DNA of 64,000 bases from Dasania sp. GY-MA-18 (lineage in GTDB: Bacteria; Pseudomonadota; Gammaproteobacteria; Pseudomonadales; Dasaniaceae). Positions within the stretch are counted from its first letter, which is position 1, and the number at the start of each line of letters is the position of its first letter. The position numbers were made by a program, and so were the translations under genes. Shown in pieces: positions 44,118 to 52,820 of the stretch. Below the pieces are notes generated by a model that was not told the origin of the DNA, made no database searches, and saw nothing but the letters and a program-made list of their open reading frames with translations. The stretch spans positions 32,500 to 96,499 of the forward strand of contig NZ_JANHAP010000013.1 of assembly GCF_024734385.1 (NCBI RefSeq), written 5' to 3'.

Positions 44118-45707
44118 TTAAAAAGGGATGTTGGCCTTGTTTAATATATCAATTAGCGGTGCTAATTCATTTTCTACATGCTTCCACTTGCCTATAGAGC
44201 TGTTATAGATAGGCTGTCTCACTTGGCTGGCGCTGGCAGTTGCTACGCCGGTTTTTAAGCTATGAAAGTCTAGGCATTGTTGCTGCCATGGCAGTTTGCA
44301 AAACTGTAATAATTCGCTAGTGGTAGCTTGCGTGTCATGAACTAAGTCTTCGTAGTTAACAGTAATTAGATTATCGGGTCGGCATTGCTGCCAATGAGTC
44401 ATTAGCTTATACCAAGCCACATAATAGTGCCCTAGGTCTTGCAGGCAATATGAATAGGGGTAGACCTGAGCAAACAATGTTTTATAAATGGCATAGCAGG
44501 CATCTAAAGGGTGACGCTGTACAAGTATGATTTTTGCTTGTGGTAAGGCTTGGGCAATCAGGCCTAGATATAAATAATTAATCGGCATTTTATCAATGAA
44601 ATGTTTACTGTGACCTGTTCTAGGGCGAGTGCTGGCAAGGTAAGATTGCCCCAATGCTTGCCAGTTAAGTTTGCAAGCCAAGTCAACTGATAGCTGTTTA
44701 TTGAGCTTGATTCCTGGGTTTTGTTGGCTCAATGCCTTGATTAAAACCCCCGAAAAGTTTTGTAGTTCACCGGCGGCAAAAACATCTGTGTGGCTGGCAA
44801 TAATTCTTTCTAATAAAGTTGTTCCCGTACGAGGCAGGCCCATAATAAACAGGGGTTCTTCTGTTTCATAGCCGGCAGTGAAAGTGTCAAACTTATCCGA
44901 GCTAAAAGTTTTTTGTATATGCCTCATCGTGGCTATATCACTTGCTACGTTATAATTAGAGCTGTTTCTCCGTAATTGACTGCCACGTTTTAAATAATCA
45001 AATGCCTGTTGGTATTCGCCTATATCTTCCAGCTCTTTGGCTAGAGCGTAACAAAGTTGCATTTCATGTTGTTGGCTGAGCTGTTTACTTAGTATTGTTT
45101 TAAGTTGTTCTATATGGTTTTTATCTTTGCTCTGCTTACGTATATGGCTGCGGTTATACAGCATGGTTGCATTGCCTGGCGCTAAGGTTAACGCTTTATT
45201 AACTATTTTTTCGGACTCTAAATAATCCCCTGTATAGCGTAAAGCTTCAGATAAATTAGCTAACATATTGGCGTTGTTAGGGATTAGAGCGGTGAGTTTT
45301 TGGCAGCAACTCAGATAGCTATCCAATTCACCACTGGCATGAAAAAGCTCCGATAGCATATGCCAGTAAATCGGATCATTATGTTCTTCTTGTAGCAGCT
45401 TCTTGGCTATTAATAGCGACCCAGTGAATTCCCCTAAGTGCAACAGGCAGAGCGCTTTACCCGCAAGAGCGGTTAAATGCTGGGGTTTTTGCAGTAAAAT
45501 TTTTTGAAAGTTTTCAAAGGCTAGGGGGTAAGATTTGGCCAGTAATGCAATATAGGCGCGGGTGAAATAAGTCTCAGACCATTGAGGTGCTAGTTGTGAA
45601 AGTTTATCTAGTAATTTATAGGCTAACTTGTGTTGGTTTGCATGTAAGTGTTGCCATATAGTTAAATACAGCTCATTTGCTGTTGCTTGCTGCTCCATAG
45701 TCATCAC
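44118..45707 (-). CDS. TPR-repeat sulfotransferase family protein
   Basis: A 529-residue protein. The first 260 residues form about seven tetratricopeptide-like helical hairpins (for example AYIALLAKSYPLAFENFQKIL, NLSEALRYTGDYLESEKIVNKAL). The C-terminal half is a sulfotransferase domain: the PAPS 5'-phosphosulfate loop is LPRTGTTLLERI at 291-302, and LVQRHPLDACYAIYKTLF provides the 3'-phosphate-binding segment. This tyrosylprotein-sulfotransferase-like architecture is common in marine bacteria; the acceptor is unknown. No signal peptide is visible. Confidence 0.88.
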   Translation of the reverse strand: MMTMEQQATANELYLTIWQHLHANQHKLAYKLLDKLSQLAPQWSETYFTRAYIALLAKSYPLAFENFQKILLQKPQHLTALAGKALCLLHLGEFTGSLLIAKKLLQEEHNDPIYWHMLSELFHASGELDSYLSCCQKLTALIPNNANMLANLSEALRYTGDYLESEKIVNKALTLAPGNATMLYNRSHIRKQSKDKNHIEQLKTILSKQLSQQHEMQLCYALAKELEDIGEYQQAFDYLKRGSQLRRNSSNYNVASDIATMRHIQKTFSSDKFDTFTAGYETEEPLFIMGLPRTGTTLLERIIASHTDVFAAGELQNFSGVLIKALSQQNPGIKLNKQLSVDLACKLNWQALGQSYLASTRPRTGHSKHFIDKMPINYLYLGLIAQALPQAKIILVQRHPLDACYAIYKTLFAQVYPYSYCLQDLGHYYVAWYKLMTHWQQCRPDNLITVNYEDLVHDTQATTSELLQFCKLPWQQQCLDFHSLKTGVATASASQVRQPIYNSSIGKWKHVENELAPLIDILNKANIPF

Positions 45708-45726
45708 CTAGGTGGATTTATAAGAT

Positions 45727-45757
45727 AAAAAAACGCCGGCTATGGCCGGCGTTGTTT
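45727..45757 (-). terminator. Rho-independent terminator of the TonB receptor gene
   Basis: GC-rich arms AACGCCGGC and GCCGGCGTT around a short loop; on the minus strand a T7 run follows. It lies just past the receptor stop, isolating the receptor from the sulfotransferase gene. Confidence 0.85.
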
Positions 45758-45784
45758 ATATTGTGTAATGCCTTGTGCTAAGGC

Positions 45785-48142
45785 TTAGAAAGAGTAAGAG
45801 CCAGCTAGGCCTACAGTGCGTGGGCGACTAATATTAGCTCTTGCGCCCTCTCTGCCCCACTGTAGTTCGGTTAGTTCACCAGTTATACCTATTTCATCGG
45901 TAATGTTGTCAACAAACAAACGCACGTTCCATTGATCGCTGGTCAATGACACATAGGCGTCCCACAAAGTGAAGGCATCGACTGATACGTTTTGGTCATC
46001 AATACGGCTTTCAGATTTTCCTCTATAGGTACCACCAAGGTGATAGGCTACATCCATACCGTTTTCTAAAGGTAGGGTATAGGTTGCTCCCCAAGAGGCC
46101 GATTGTTTAGGGCTTTGCGGTAACTGCATACCTTCTTCGACGATAAAGGTTGTGTAATTATTCAGCGTGGGATTAAGAGAGACTAACTCTGCCTTGGCGT
46201 AGGTGTAACTCGCGCTAATAGATAAATTGTCACTGACGTTGCCCTCAATTTGCGCTTCTATACCTTGGCTTTCGGCGTCGCCAGCGTTAACTACACAGAT
46301 AAGCGCCAATATTCCGCAGGTAGAGTTTAGCTGTATATCTTTCCAGTCTACATAAAAGGCTGCTACGGTGTAGTTGTAGTAGCGATCGATATTACCTTTA
46401 ATACCTAACTCATAGTTGGTAGTGTGGTCAGAGTCATAGCGTCTGGCTTCTTCTTCGGTGATTGCGCCACCTAAGGCGTTAGCACCACCGCGACGGAAAC
46501 CTTCGGTAACCGTGAAGTAAGTCATAGTATCTTCGTTGATGTCATAAGATGTATTGAATTTAAAGAGTGCATCTTTTTCTTCAAACACCTCATTGCCGCC
46601 AAATACTAATCCAGGTACATAGGCTAAGCCTGATACTGCGTCAGAAACATACTTTTGATCAAACCAACGGCCACCTAAAGTTACCTGCCACTCATCGGTA
46701 AAGTGATAGGTTAGCTCACCATATATGGCTTTATCTTTAAAGTTGTTGTCAGTTAAAGCTAGGAAGGCTAAATCTTTGTTACTTTCAGTAATCGCGAGAG
46801 GGCCATTGTTAGCATAAACACCAAATAATGATCCGTATCCACAAGGTACGCCACCAAAGGGGCCGCCATTGTCAAAACAAGCATTAGCGTAATCGGTATA
46901 ACCGAAATAGCTATCTTCTATACCTATCTCTGAATCCTGGTCCATGTAGAAAGCACCTACGGCCCAGTCTAAATTAGTTTCTGATTCAGACACTAAGCGT
47001 ACTTCAGCAATGTTTGCTTCTTCGTTCCAAATAGATAATTCACTCACGAAGGGGCGAGGGCCGCTGCCGTAGTAGTCATTGTAAAAAGAAAAGTTTTCAT
47101 ACAGAGCGGTTTGGTCAGAAATACCAGAGTTTTCTGACTCATAAGTAGAAAGGCTGGTTGTTAAGGTGGCGAAACCTAAATCATATTCAACATCCAAGGA
47201 GGTTAAATTACTCTCGCCTTCATAGGTTTCTAGCATGATAACCGGGCTATCAAGTTTTTTACTTGTGGCACCAATCATTTGCGAACCGCCTGAGGTGGTT
47301 TTTTGATAGTGATGCGCTAGGTTGATGGTGGCATTATCGGTTTGCAGCATAAAGTGTATGCGTGCATTTTCTATATCCGAATCATTAACATCATCTTTGC
47401 TAGTAAATAAACCTGGGCTGTTAACTATATCGCTAGGGTCAGCGAGTAAGGGGGCACCATTGCTATCCAATTGGTATAAGCGGTTTTGATCAACAAAACC
47501 AGCTTGGTCTTCTTTGCCCAGGTTAATTCTTACTGCCAAGTCATCAGCTAGAGGGATGTTAAGCATTAAGTCAGTTTTCCAGCCTAAATCGTCGCTGTGG
47601 TTGACTTGATTTATTTCACCGCTGATTTTCGCTTCGAATTGATCGGGGTTGGGTTCACGCTGTATATAACGCAAAGTGCCGCCTAGTGAACCTGATCCAT
47701 ATAGCGTACCCTGAGGGCCACGCAAAATCTCTACGCGTTCTATGTCAGTCAATCGTATATTGGTAAAGATGGGTGTTTCATTAATATAAGTAGAGATAAC
47801 TGGCACATTGGTGTTGGGGCGGTTGGCGCGTGCATCTTCAGCATTGATACCTCTGATAACCAAGCCGCTAGAAATTAAACCTGCACGTGCGCCTCTATCT
47901 GAAAATGTTAAGCCGGGTACTGCGCGGGATAGCTTAGTTAAATCGCTTACCCCTTTGGCCTCTAGGTCATTACCGGTCATGGCAGAAATATTATACGGCA
48001 CGTCTTGAACCGATTGAGTTTTCTTGGAAGCGGTAACTAGCAGCTCCTCTAATTGTGCTGCGTTGGCGCCGGTGGCTGTGATACCAGCACTTAATAAGGC
48101 AATGCTGACGCCAAGTATGTGTTTATTATAGGTCTTGTTCAT
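45785..48142 (-). CDS. TonB-dependent outer membrane receptor
   Basis: A 785-residue receptor with a signal peptide (ALLSAGITATGANA, cleavage near 28), TonB-box region LEELLVTASKKTQ, plug domain (about 40-165; ISAMTGNDLEAKGV, IERVEILRGPQGTLYGSGSLGG), and a beta barrel ending RPRTVGLAGSYSF with terminal Phe. It is divergent from the aldehyde dehydrogenase gene that opens the catabolic cluster, making it the likely outer-membrane importer for that pathway. It is only distantly similar to the other receptor in the window. Confidence 0.93.
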   Translation of the reverse strand: MNKTYNKHILGVSIALLSAGITATGANAAQLEELLVTASKKTQSVQDVPYNISAMTGNDLEAKGVSDLTKLSRAVPGLTFSDRGARAGLISSGLVIRGINAEDARANRPNTNVPVISTYINETPIFTNIRLTDIERVEILRGPQGTLYGSGSLGGTLRYIQREPNPDQFEAKISGEINQVNHSDDLGWKTDLMLNIPLADDLAVRINLGKEDQAGFVDQNRLYQLDSNGAPLLADPSDIVNSPGLFTSKDDVNDSDIENARIHFMLQTDNATINLAHHYQKTTSGGSQMIGATSKKLDSPVIMLETYEGESNLTSLDVEYDLGFATLTTSLSTYESENSGISDQTALYENFSFYNDYYGSGPRPFVSELSIWNEEANIAEVRLVSESETNLDWAVGAFYMDQDSEIGIEDSYFGYTDYANACFDNGGPFGGVPCGYGSLFGVYANNGPLAITESNKDLAFLALTDNNFKDKAIYGELTYHFTDEWQVTLGGRWFDQKYVSDAVSGLAYVPGLVFGGNEVFEEKDALFKFNTSYDINEDTMTYFTVTEGFRRGGANALGGAITEEEARRYDSDHTTNYELGIKGNIDRYYNYTVAAFYVDWKDIQLNSTCGILALICVVNAGDAESQGIEAQIEGNVSDNLSISASYTYAKAELVSLNPTLNNYTTFIVEEGMQLPQSPKQSASWGATYTLPLENGMDVAYHLGGTYRGKSESRIDDQNVSVDAFTLWDAYVSLTSDQWNVRLFVDNITDEIGITGELTELQWGREGARANISRPRTVGLAGSYSF

Positions 48143-48526
48143 GCATACTTCTCCTGAAGTTTTCTACTAGGTTGTGAAATATATTTGTTAACTGAAACCA
48201 CCAGCTGGCTAAAACATATCACTCATAAAATAAAGTCGCATACTGGGTTTTAAATCTATGTATTTAAAAATTAGGGGGTATTGCTGATAGCCTCAAGGCG
48301 CATGGCCAGTGGCCTGTGATTGATATTTTTTGTGAGCGTTTACTAATTTTTACCAGGGGTTTGGCTGCGCTCTATTTAGTTGGTTGTTGTATTGGAGGCG
48401 GTTAGTGGGGTGACTTTCTGGTTTTGCAATGTATGCACAAGAAACCGAGTATGTATCGAGTTCTGTGTTCTTGTTACGCTGATTTTCTCAAGGTTTTGAC
48501 TAAAAATTTTATAACAAGGGCTGGCA
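48143..48526. promoter_or_regulatory. divergent intergenic region of the catabolic cluster
   Basis: 384 bases between the minus-strand receptor and the plus-strand aldehyde dehydrogenase gene. Promoters for both must lie here. The sequence is A/T-rich with no ORF of note and no long perfect inverted repeat that I can defend; a TTGACT at about 48496 is near the start codon but has no convincing partner box. It is a candidate target of the cluster's LysR regulator. Confidence 0.45.
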
Positions 48527-49945
48527 ATGTATTACCAGAAGAAATTTTATATTAATGGTGAATGGGTAAACCCTATCAGTTCAGAGACATTGGCAGTGGT
48601 TAACCCTGCTACAGAGCAAGAAATAGGTTCAATCGTACTGGGTAGCACTGAGGATGTTGATAAGGCCGTAGCGGCTGCTAAACAGGCTTTTCAGTTGTAT
48701 GGCCAAACCAGTGTGGGTGAGCGTGTGAGTTTGTTACAGCGCATTATAGAGGCATATCAAGACCACTATGATGAGATTGCCCAAGCCATTAGTGACGAAA
48801 TGGGTGCGCCTATTGGTTTTGCTAAGCAGTTACAGGCCGACGCCGGTGTTGGCCACTTGGCAGCTGCGCTGGAAGTGCTTAAACGCTACCGCTTTGAAGA
48901 AGTGGTAGGGGATAGTGTGGTTTATAAAGAGCCCATCGGGGTCTGCGGCTTAATCACGCCTTGGAACTGGCCCTTAAATCAAATTGCTTGCAAGGTGGCG
49001 CCAGCCTTGGCAACAGGTTGCACCGTGGTATTAAAGCCTAGTGAAATCGCGCCACTAAGTGCAACTGTGTTTGCTAAGGTAATGGATGAGGCCGGAGTGC
49101 CAGCAGGTGTATTTAACTTAGTGCATGGCGATGGCAAAGCTGTGGGTACGCGTTTATCCAATCACCCTGATGTTGATATGGTTTCATTTACCGGTTCGAC
49201 GGCAGCGGGTATACAGGTAGCAAAAACGGCAGCCGATAGTGTAAAGCGTGTGGCTCAAGAGTTGGGTGGCAAGTCGGCGAATATAATCTTGGCTGATGCG
49301 GATTTAACTAAGGCAGTTGAGGACGGAGTGCTGGAGTGCTTTTTAAATACAGGGCAGTCCTGTAATGCGCCTAGCCGTATGTTAGTGCCAGCCCATTTAC
49401 ATGATGAAATTGTTGCTCTGGCGCAGCAGGTAGCTGACAGTTTGGTGATAGGTGATCCCAGTGATGAGGCGACCACCATGGGGCCGTTAGCCAGTGAGAT
49501 GCAGTTTAATAAGGTGCAGCAGTTAATCGCTAAAGCTATAGAGCAGGCCAGCCATTTAGCCTATGGCGGATTAGGCAAGCCACAAGGTTGTGAGCAAGGT
49601 TATTTTGTTAAACCCACCATTTTCTCTCATGTTAGCAATGATATGTTGATCGCTCGTGAAGAAATTTTTGGGCCTGTACTGGCGATTATGCCTTACAGCG
49701 ATGAACAACAAGCGCTAGACATTGCCAACGATTCGCCCTATGGCTTATCAGGCTATATACACTCGGGTGATACAGATAAAGCACGGGCCATGGCGCGGAA
49801 ATTACGTACAGGTATGGTGCATATCAATGGTGCGCTAGCTGACTTTCAGGCCCCTTTTGGTGGCTACAAGCAGTCGGGTAACGGCCGTGAGTGGGGCGTT
49901 TATGGTTTTGAGGATTTTGTCGAAGTTAAGGCCGTTATGGGCTAG
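48527..49945 (+). CDS. NAD(P)-dependent aldehyde dehydrogenase
   Basis: A 472-residue aldehyde dehydrogenase of normal length. Catalytic and cofactor motifs: ITPWNWPLNQ, VVLKPSEIAPLSA, FTGSTAAGIQVA, the general base Glu in VAQELGGKSANII, and the nucleophile Cys in FLNTGQSCNAPSRMLV. It should oxidise an aldehyde to an acid in the cytoplasm. It opens the catabolic operon, 26 bases ahead of the GMC small subunit, so it probably acts on the aldehyde made by the GMC dehydrogenase or by the ThDP enzyme. Confidence 0.93.
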   Translation: MYYQKKFYINGEWVNPISSETLAVVNPATEQEIGSIVLGSTEDVDKAVAAAKQAFQLYGQTSVGERVSLLQRIIEAYQDHYDEIAQAISDEMGAPIGFAKQLQADAGVGHLAAALEVLKRYRFEEVVGDSVVYKEPIGVCGLITPWNWPLNQIACKVAPALATGCTVVLKPSEIAPLSATVFAKVMDEAGVPAGVFNLVHGDGKAVGTRLSNHPDVDMVSFTGSTAAGIQVAKTAADSVKRVAQELGGKSANIILADADLTKAVEDGVLECFLNTGQSCNAPSRMLVPAHLHDEIVALAQQVADSLVIGDPSDEATTMGPLASEMQFNKVQQLIAKAIEQASHLAYGGLGKPQGCEQGYFVKPTIFSHVSNDMLIAREEIFGPVLAIMPYSDEQQALDIANDSPYGLSGYIHSGDTDKARAMARKLRTGMVHINGALADFQAPFGGYKQSGNGREWGVYGFEDFVEVKAVMG

Positions 49946-49971
49946 TACTAACCACAACTAATAGGTGAAGT

Positions 49972-50550
49972 ATGGACAGTAAACAACTTACACGCAGGCG
50001 CTTTATGCAGGCGTCGGGCAATATGGTGGGCTGCGCTTGGCTGACATTGAGTTTGCCGGCTATAAGCGCTGCCAGCCAAGAGGCTCAGGCGGCAAGAAAT
50101 AATAATGCTGGCTATAGAGTACTAACGCCCGCGCAAGCTGTAGCGGTAGATGCTGTGGCTGCACAGATTATCCCATCGGATGATAGTCCAGGAGCGCGAG
50201 AAGCCGGGGTTGTTTATTTTGTCGATAACGTGTTGCAAAACGAGCAAGCGCATATCGCCGATATTATTAAAGATGGCGCGCAGGCTTTAGATGCTCAAGC
50301 TAAAAAATTACACGCTAAGGTGTTTATAGCTCTGGCTAATGATCAGCAAATTGCCTTATTGCAAAGTATAGAAACAACACCATTTTTTGAGTTGCTTCGG
50401 TTTTTGACGCTATGCGGTATGTTTGCCAGTCCTTCTTATGGCGGCAATAAAAATAAGGTTGGCTGGGATTTAATAGGCTTTAAAGATCAAGGTTATTGGC
50501 AATCCCCGTTTGGTTATTACGACGCGCAAGTATTAAAAATCAAGGGGTAA
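49972..50550 (+). CDS. gluconate 2-dehydrogenase subunit 3 family protein, Tat-exported
   Basis: A 192-residue small subunit of a membrane-associated GMC dehydrogenase. The N-terminus has a twin-arginine motif (LTRRRFMQASG) followed by a hydrophobic stretch with a Cys (GCAWLTLSLPAISAAS). The mature part contains LTPAQAVAVDAVAAQIIPSDDSPGAREAGVVYFVDNVL, typical of the subunit. It carries the large GMC subunit, which has no signal of its own, to the periplasm. It directly precedes that gene. Confidence 0.88.
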   Translation: MDSKQLTRRRFMQASGNMVGCAWLTLSLPAISAASQEAQAARNNNAGYRVLTPAQAVAVDAVAAQIIPSDDSPGAREAGVVYFVDNVLQNEQAHIADIIKDGAQALDAQAKKLHAKVFIALANDQQIALLQSIETTPFFELLRFLTLCGMFASPSYGGNKNKVGWDLIGFKDQGYWQSPFGYYDAQVLKIKG

Positions 50551-50555
50551 GTTTT

Positions 50556-52259
50556 ATGGCCAACACACATCACAGTCACCAAGGTGCAGCGGCAACTGCT
50601 GTTAGCGGCAATAAATTTTCTACCACAGAAGAAGTTGACTTTGTCATCGTAGGTTCTGGTGCCGCAGGCGGCATTATGGCTAAAGAGTTATCAACCGCCG
50701 GTTTTAATGTAGTAGTGTTAGAGCAAGGCAAGCGTTATGGCCTAGGGGACTTTTTACCCCACGATGAATGGATGAACTCTGTTAATCAAAAAATGATGGG
50801 GGGCAGCTTAGCTGATACCCCGCAAACCTATCGCGAAACCGAAGATGAAGAGGCTAAAGAGTTATCTTATAGGCCTTTGATGTATGGCCAAATGGTGGGT
50901 GGTAGTAGTGTGCTTTATGGCGCTAATTTTTGGCGATTTCACGAAGTGGATTTTAAAGAACGCAGTTTATTGGGGCCTATCAAAGGCACTGGTTTTGCTG
51001 ACTGGCCTATAGATTATCAAGAGCTAGAACCCTATTACACCAAGGTCGATTGGGAGATGGGGGTTTCTGGTGAAGTCGGCCCCTTTGATCCACCGCGTTC
51101 CAAAGATTACCCCATGCCACCACTGCCTATTAAATCCTCAGGGGTGTTGTTAAAAAAAGCGGCTGAAAAATTGGGTTTAAAACCTTTTGCTGCGCCTATG
51201 GCGATTAACTCCACCGCGTTCAATAATCGTGCGCCCTGTATGCACTGTGGGTTTTGTTCTGGCCATCCTTGCGAAATGGGTGCTAAATCCTCGTCGCTCT
51301 CCACTATGTTACCGCTGGCTGAGGCCACGGGGCGCTGCGAGATCCGTTCCGAAAGCACCGTGTTTAATATAGTGACTAACAAACAGGGTCGTGTGACCCA
51401 GGTACAGTATTGGGATAAAGACGGCAACGAGCAGGCTCAGCGCTGTAAGGCCATGGTGCTAAGCGCTAATGGTGCAGAAACGCCACGCTTATTATTAATG
51501 TCGGCATCTGAGAGCCACAAAAATGGTTTAGCCAATAGTAGTGGGCTGGTAGGAAAATACTTAATGCTTAACGCAGAGGCGTTAAACTGGGGTGTGTTTG
51601 AAGAGCCATTAAATGAGTATAAAAGTGTACTCACTACCCAAGTAATACACGATTTTTATGATGCTGATCTATCTAAAGGCTATTACGGCGGCGGTGGCAT
51701 AGATGCCAGAGCTTTGCCTAATACGCCTATAGGTTTTGCCTTAGACGGTTTGCCGCCTGAAGCACCTAAGTGGGGCGCGCCTTATAAAAAAATGGTGGCA
51801 CATAACTTTACCCGCACGCTGACCTTATTTAGTCATCTAACCTCACTGGCTATGGAGAGAAATAGCGTCTCCTTAGATCCTAAGATTAAAGATAAGTGGG
51901 GTAGGCCTGCGATACGTATGACCTATCAAGATCACCCCGATGATTTAAAAAACATGGCTTTCTTTTCTAATAAAGCATCAGAATTATTAGATGCTGCCGG
52001 CGCTGTTACGCAATGGGGTACACCTATAGAGCCTACTCGTATTGCTGCGCATTTATTGGGGACTTGCCGTATGGGTGATGACCCTGCTACCTCGGTAGTT
52101 GATCGTTATCATCGATCACATGATGTAAAAAATCTCTTTATTTGTGATGGCAGTAGCTTTGTGACTTCAGGGCGTGGTCAGCCTACGATGACTATTATGG
52201 CGCTGGCATTTAGGGCGGCAGAGCATATTGTGCGGTTTGCTAAAAATAACGATATTTAA
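50556..52259 (+). CDS. GMC family FAD-dependent dehydrogenase with Cys cluster
   Basis: A 567-residue GMC oxidoreductase. The FAD-binding Rossmann motif is FVIVGSGAAGGIMAKELS followed by VVVLEQG; the active-site end shows HLLGTCRMGDDP and SFVTSGRGQPTMTIMALAFRAAEHI. Residues 228-239 hold four Cys (CMHCGFCSGHPC), in the place where fructose/glucose dehydrogenases of this class bind a [3Fe-4S] cluster, so electron output to the respiratory chain is likely. The ATG at 50556 follows AAGGGGTAAG; an upstream in-frame ATG lies inside the previous gene. No cytochrome subunit gene follows. Substrate: an alcohol, sugar or similar, not decided. Confidence 0.9.
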   Translation: MANTHHSHQGAAATAVSGNKFSTTEEVDFVIVGSGAAGGIMAKELSTAGFNVVVLEQGKRYGLGDFLPHDEWMNSVNQKMMGGSLADTPQTYRETEDEEAKELSYRPLMYGQMVGGSSVLYGANFWRFHEVDFKERSLLGPIKGTGFADWPIDYQELEPYYTKVDWEMGVSGEVGPFDPPRSKDYPMPPLPIKSSGVLLKKAAEKLGLKPFAAPMAINSTAFNNRAPCMHCGFCSGHPCEMGAKSSSLSTMLPLAEATGRCEIRSESTVFNIVTNKQGRVTQVQYWDKDGNEQAQRCKAMVLSANGAETPRLLLMSASESHKNGLANSSGLVGKYLMLNAEALNWGVFEEPLNEYKSVLTTQVIHDFYDADLSKGYYGGGGIDARALPNTPIGFALDGLPPEAPKWGAPYKKMVAHNFTRTLTLFSHLTSLAMERNSVSLDPKIKDKWGRPAIRMTYQDHPDDLKNMAFFSNKASELLDAAGAVTQWGTPIEPTRIAAHLLGTCRMGDDPATSVVDRYHRSHDVKNLFICDGSSFVTSGRGQPTMTIMALAFRAAEHIVRFAKNNDI

Positions 52260-52278
52260 TGCGATAAATGAGGAATAT

Positions 52279-52731
52279 ATGAAAGTTTTTCTTTTTATAA
52301 CACTGATGCTGACAGCTGCTAGCACTATGTTGCAGGCACAAACGACAGGGCAAAATGCTAGCTTGCCTCAGGTGGAATATGTTGCTGCCCAAGGGCTGCC
52401 GTTTTCCGATGTGGTGCAGGTAGGCAACATGCTCTATCTATCTGGTCAAATTGGTTATGATAATAAGTTAGATGGTTTGGTTGCTGGTGGTATTACGGCA
52501 GAAACTCAGCAGGCCATGGAAAATATTAAACAGCTATTAATCGCCCGTGGCTCATCTATGGATAAAATTATACGTTGCACCGTTATGCTGGCAGATATGA
52601 GTGATTTTGCAAAAATGAACAGTATCTATGTAAGTTTTTTTGATAAGCACTACCCAGCTAGAAGTACTTTTGGCGTTAATGGTTTGGCTTTAGACGCAAA
52701 AGTAGAAATTGAATGTAGCGCCACTCTGTAG
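52279..52731 (+). CDS. exported RidA family protein
   Basis: A 150-residue RidA/YjgF protein with an N-terminal signal peptide (MKVFLFITLMLTAASTMLQA), so it should act in the periplasm, unlike classic RidA, which is cytoplasmic. The RidA core is complete: FSDVVQVGNMLYLSGQIGYD, ETQQAMENIKQLL, CTVMLADMSDFAKMNSIYVSFF, and the active-site Arg in HYPARSTFG with a closing VEIECSATL. RidA proteins hydrolyse reactive imines/enamines. The start follows GAGGAA. Confidence 0.88.
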   Translation: MKVFLFITLMLTAASTMLQAQTTGQNASLPQVEYVAAQGLPFSDVVQVGNMLYLSGQIGYDNKLDGLVAGGITAETQQAMENIKQLLIARGSSMDKIIRCTVMLADMSDFAKMNSIYVSFFDKHYPARSTFGVNGLALDAKVEIECSATL

Positions 52732-52820
52732 TTTTTGGCCTAGGTTTAAAGCTTTTTTAAAATCAGTGGTTTTTTGCACTGAGACCAAATGTTCACAGTA
52801 GTTATTTAATAGGATTTGTA

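Noticed and set aside
50496..50555. Upstream extension of the GMC dehydrogenase into the small subunit gene
   Set aside because: It overlaps the small subunit end; the ATG at 50556 has a good ribosome-binding site and matches the usual start.
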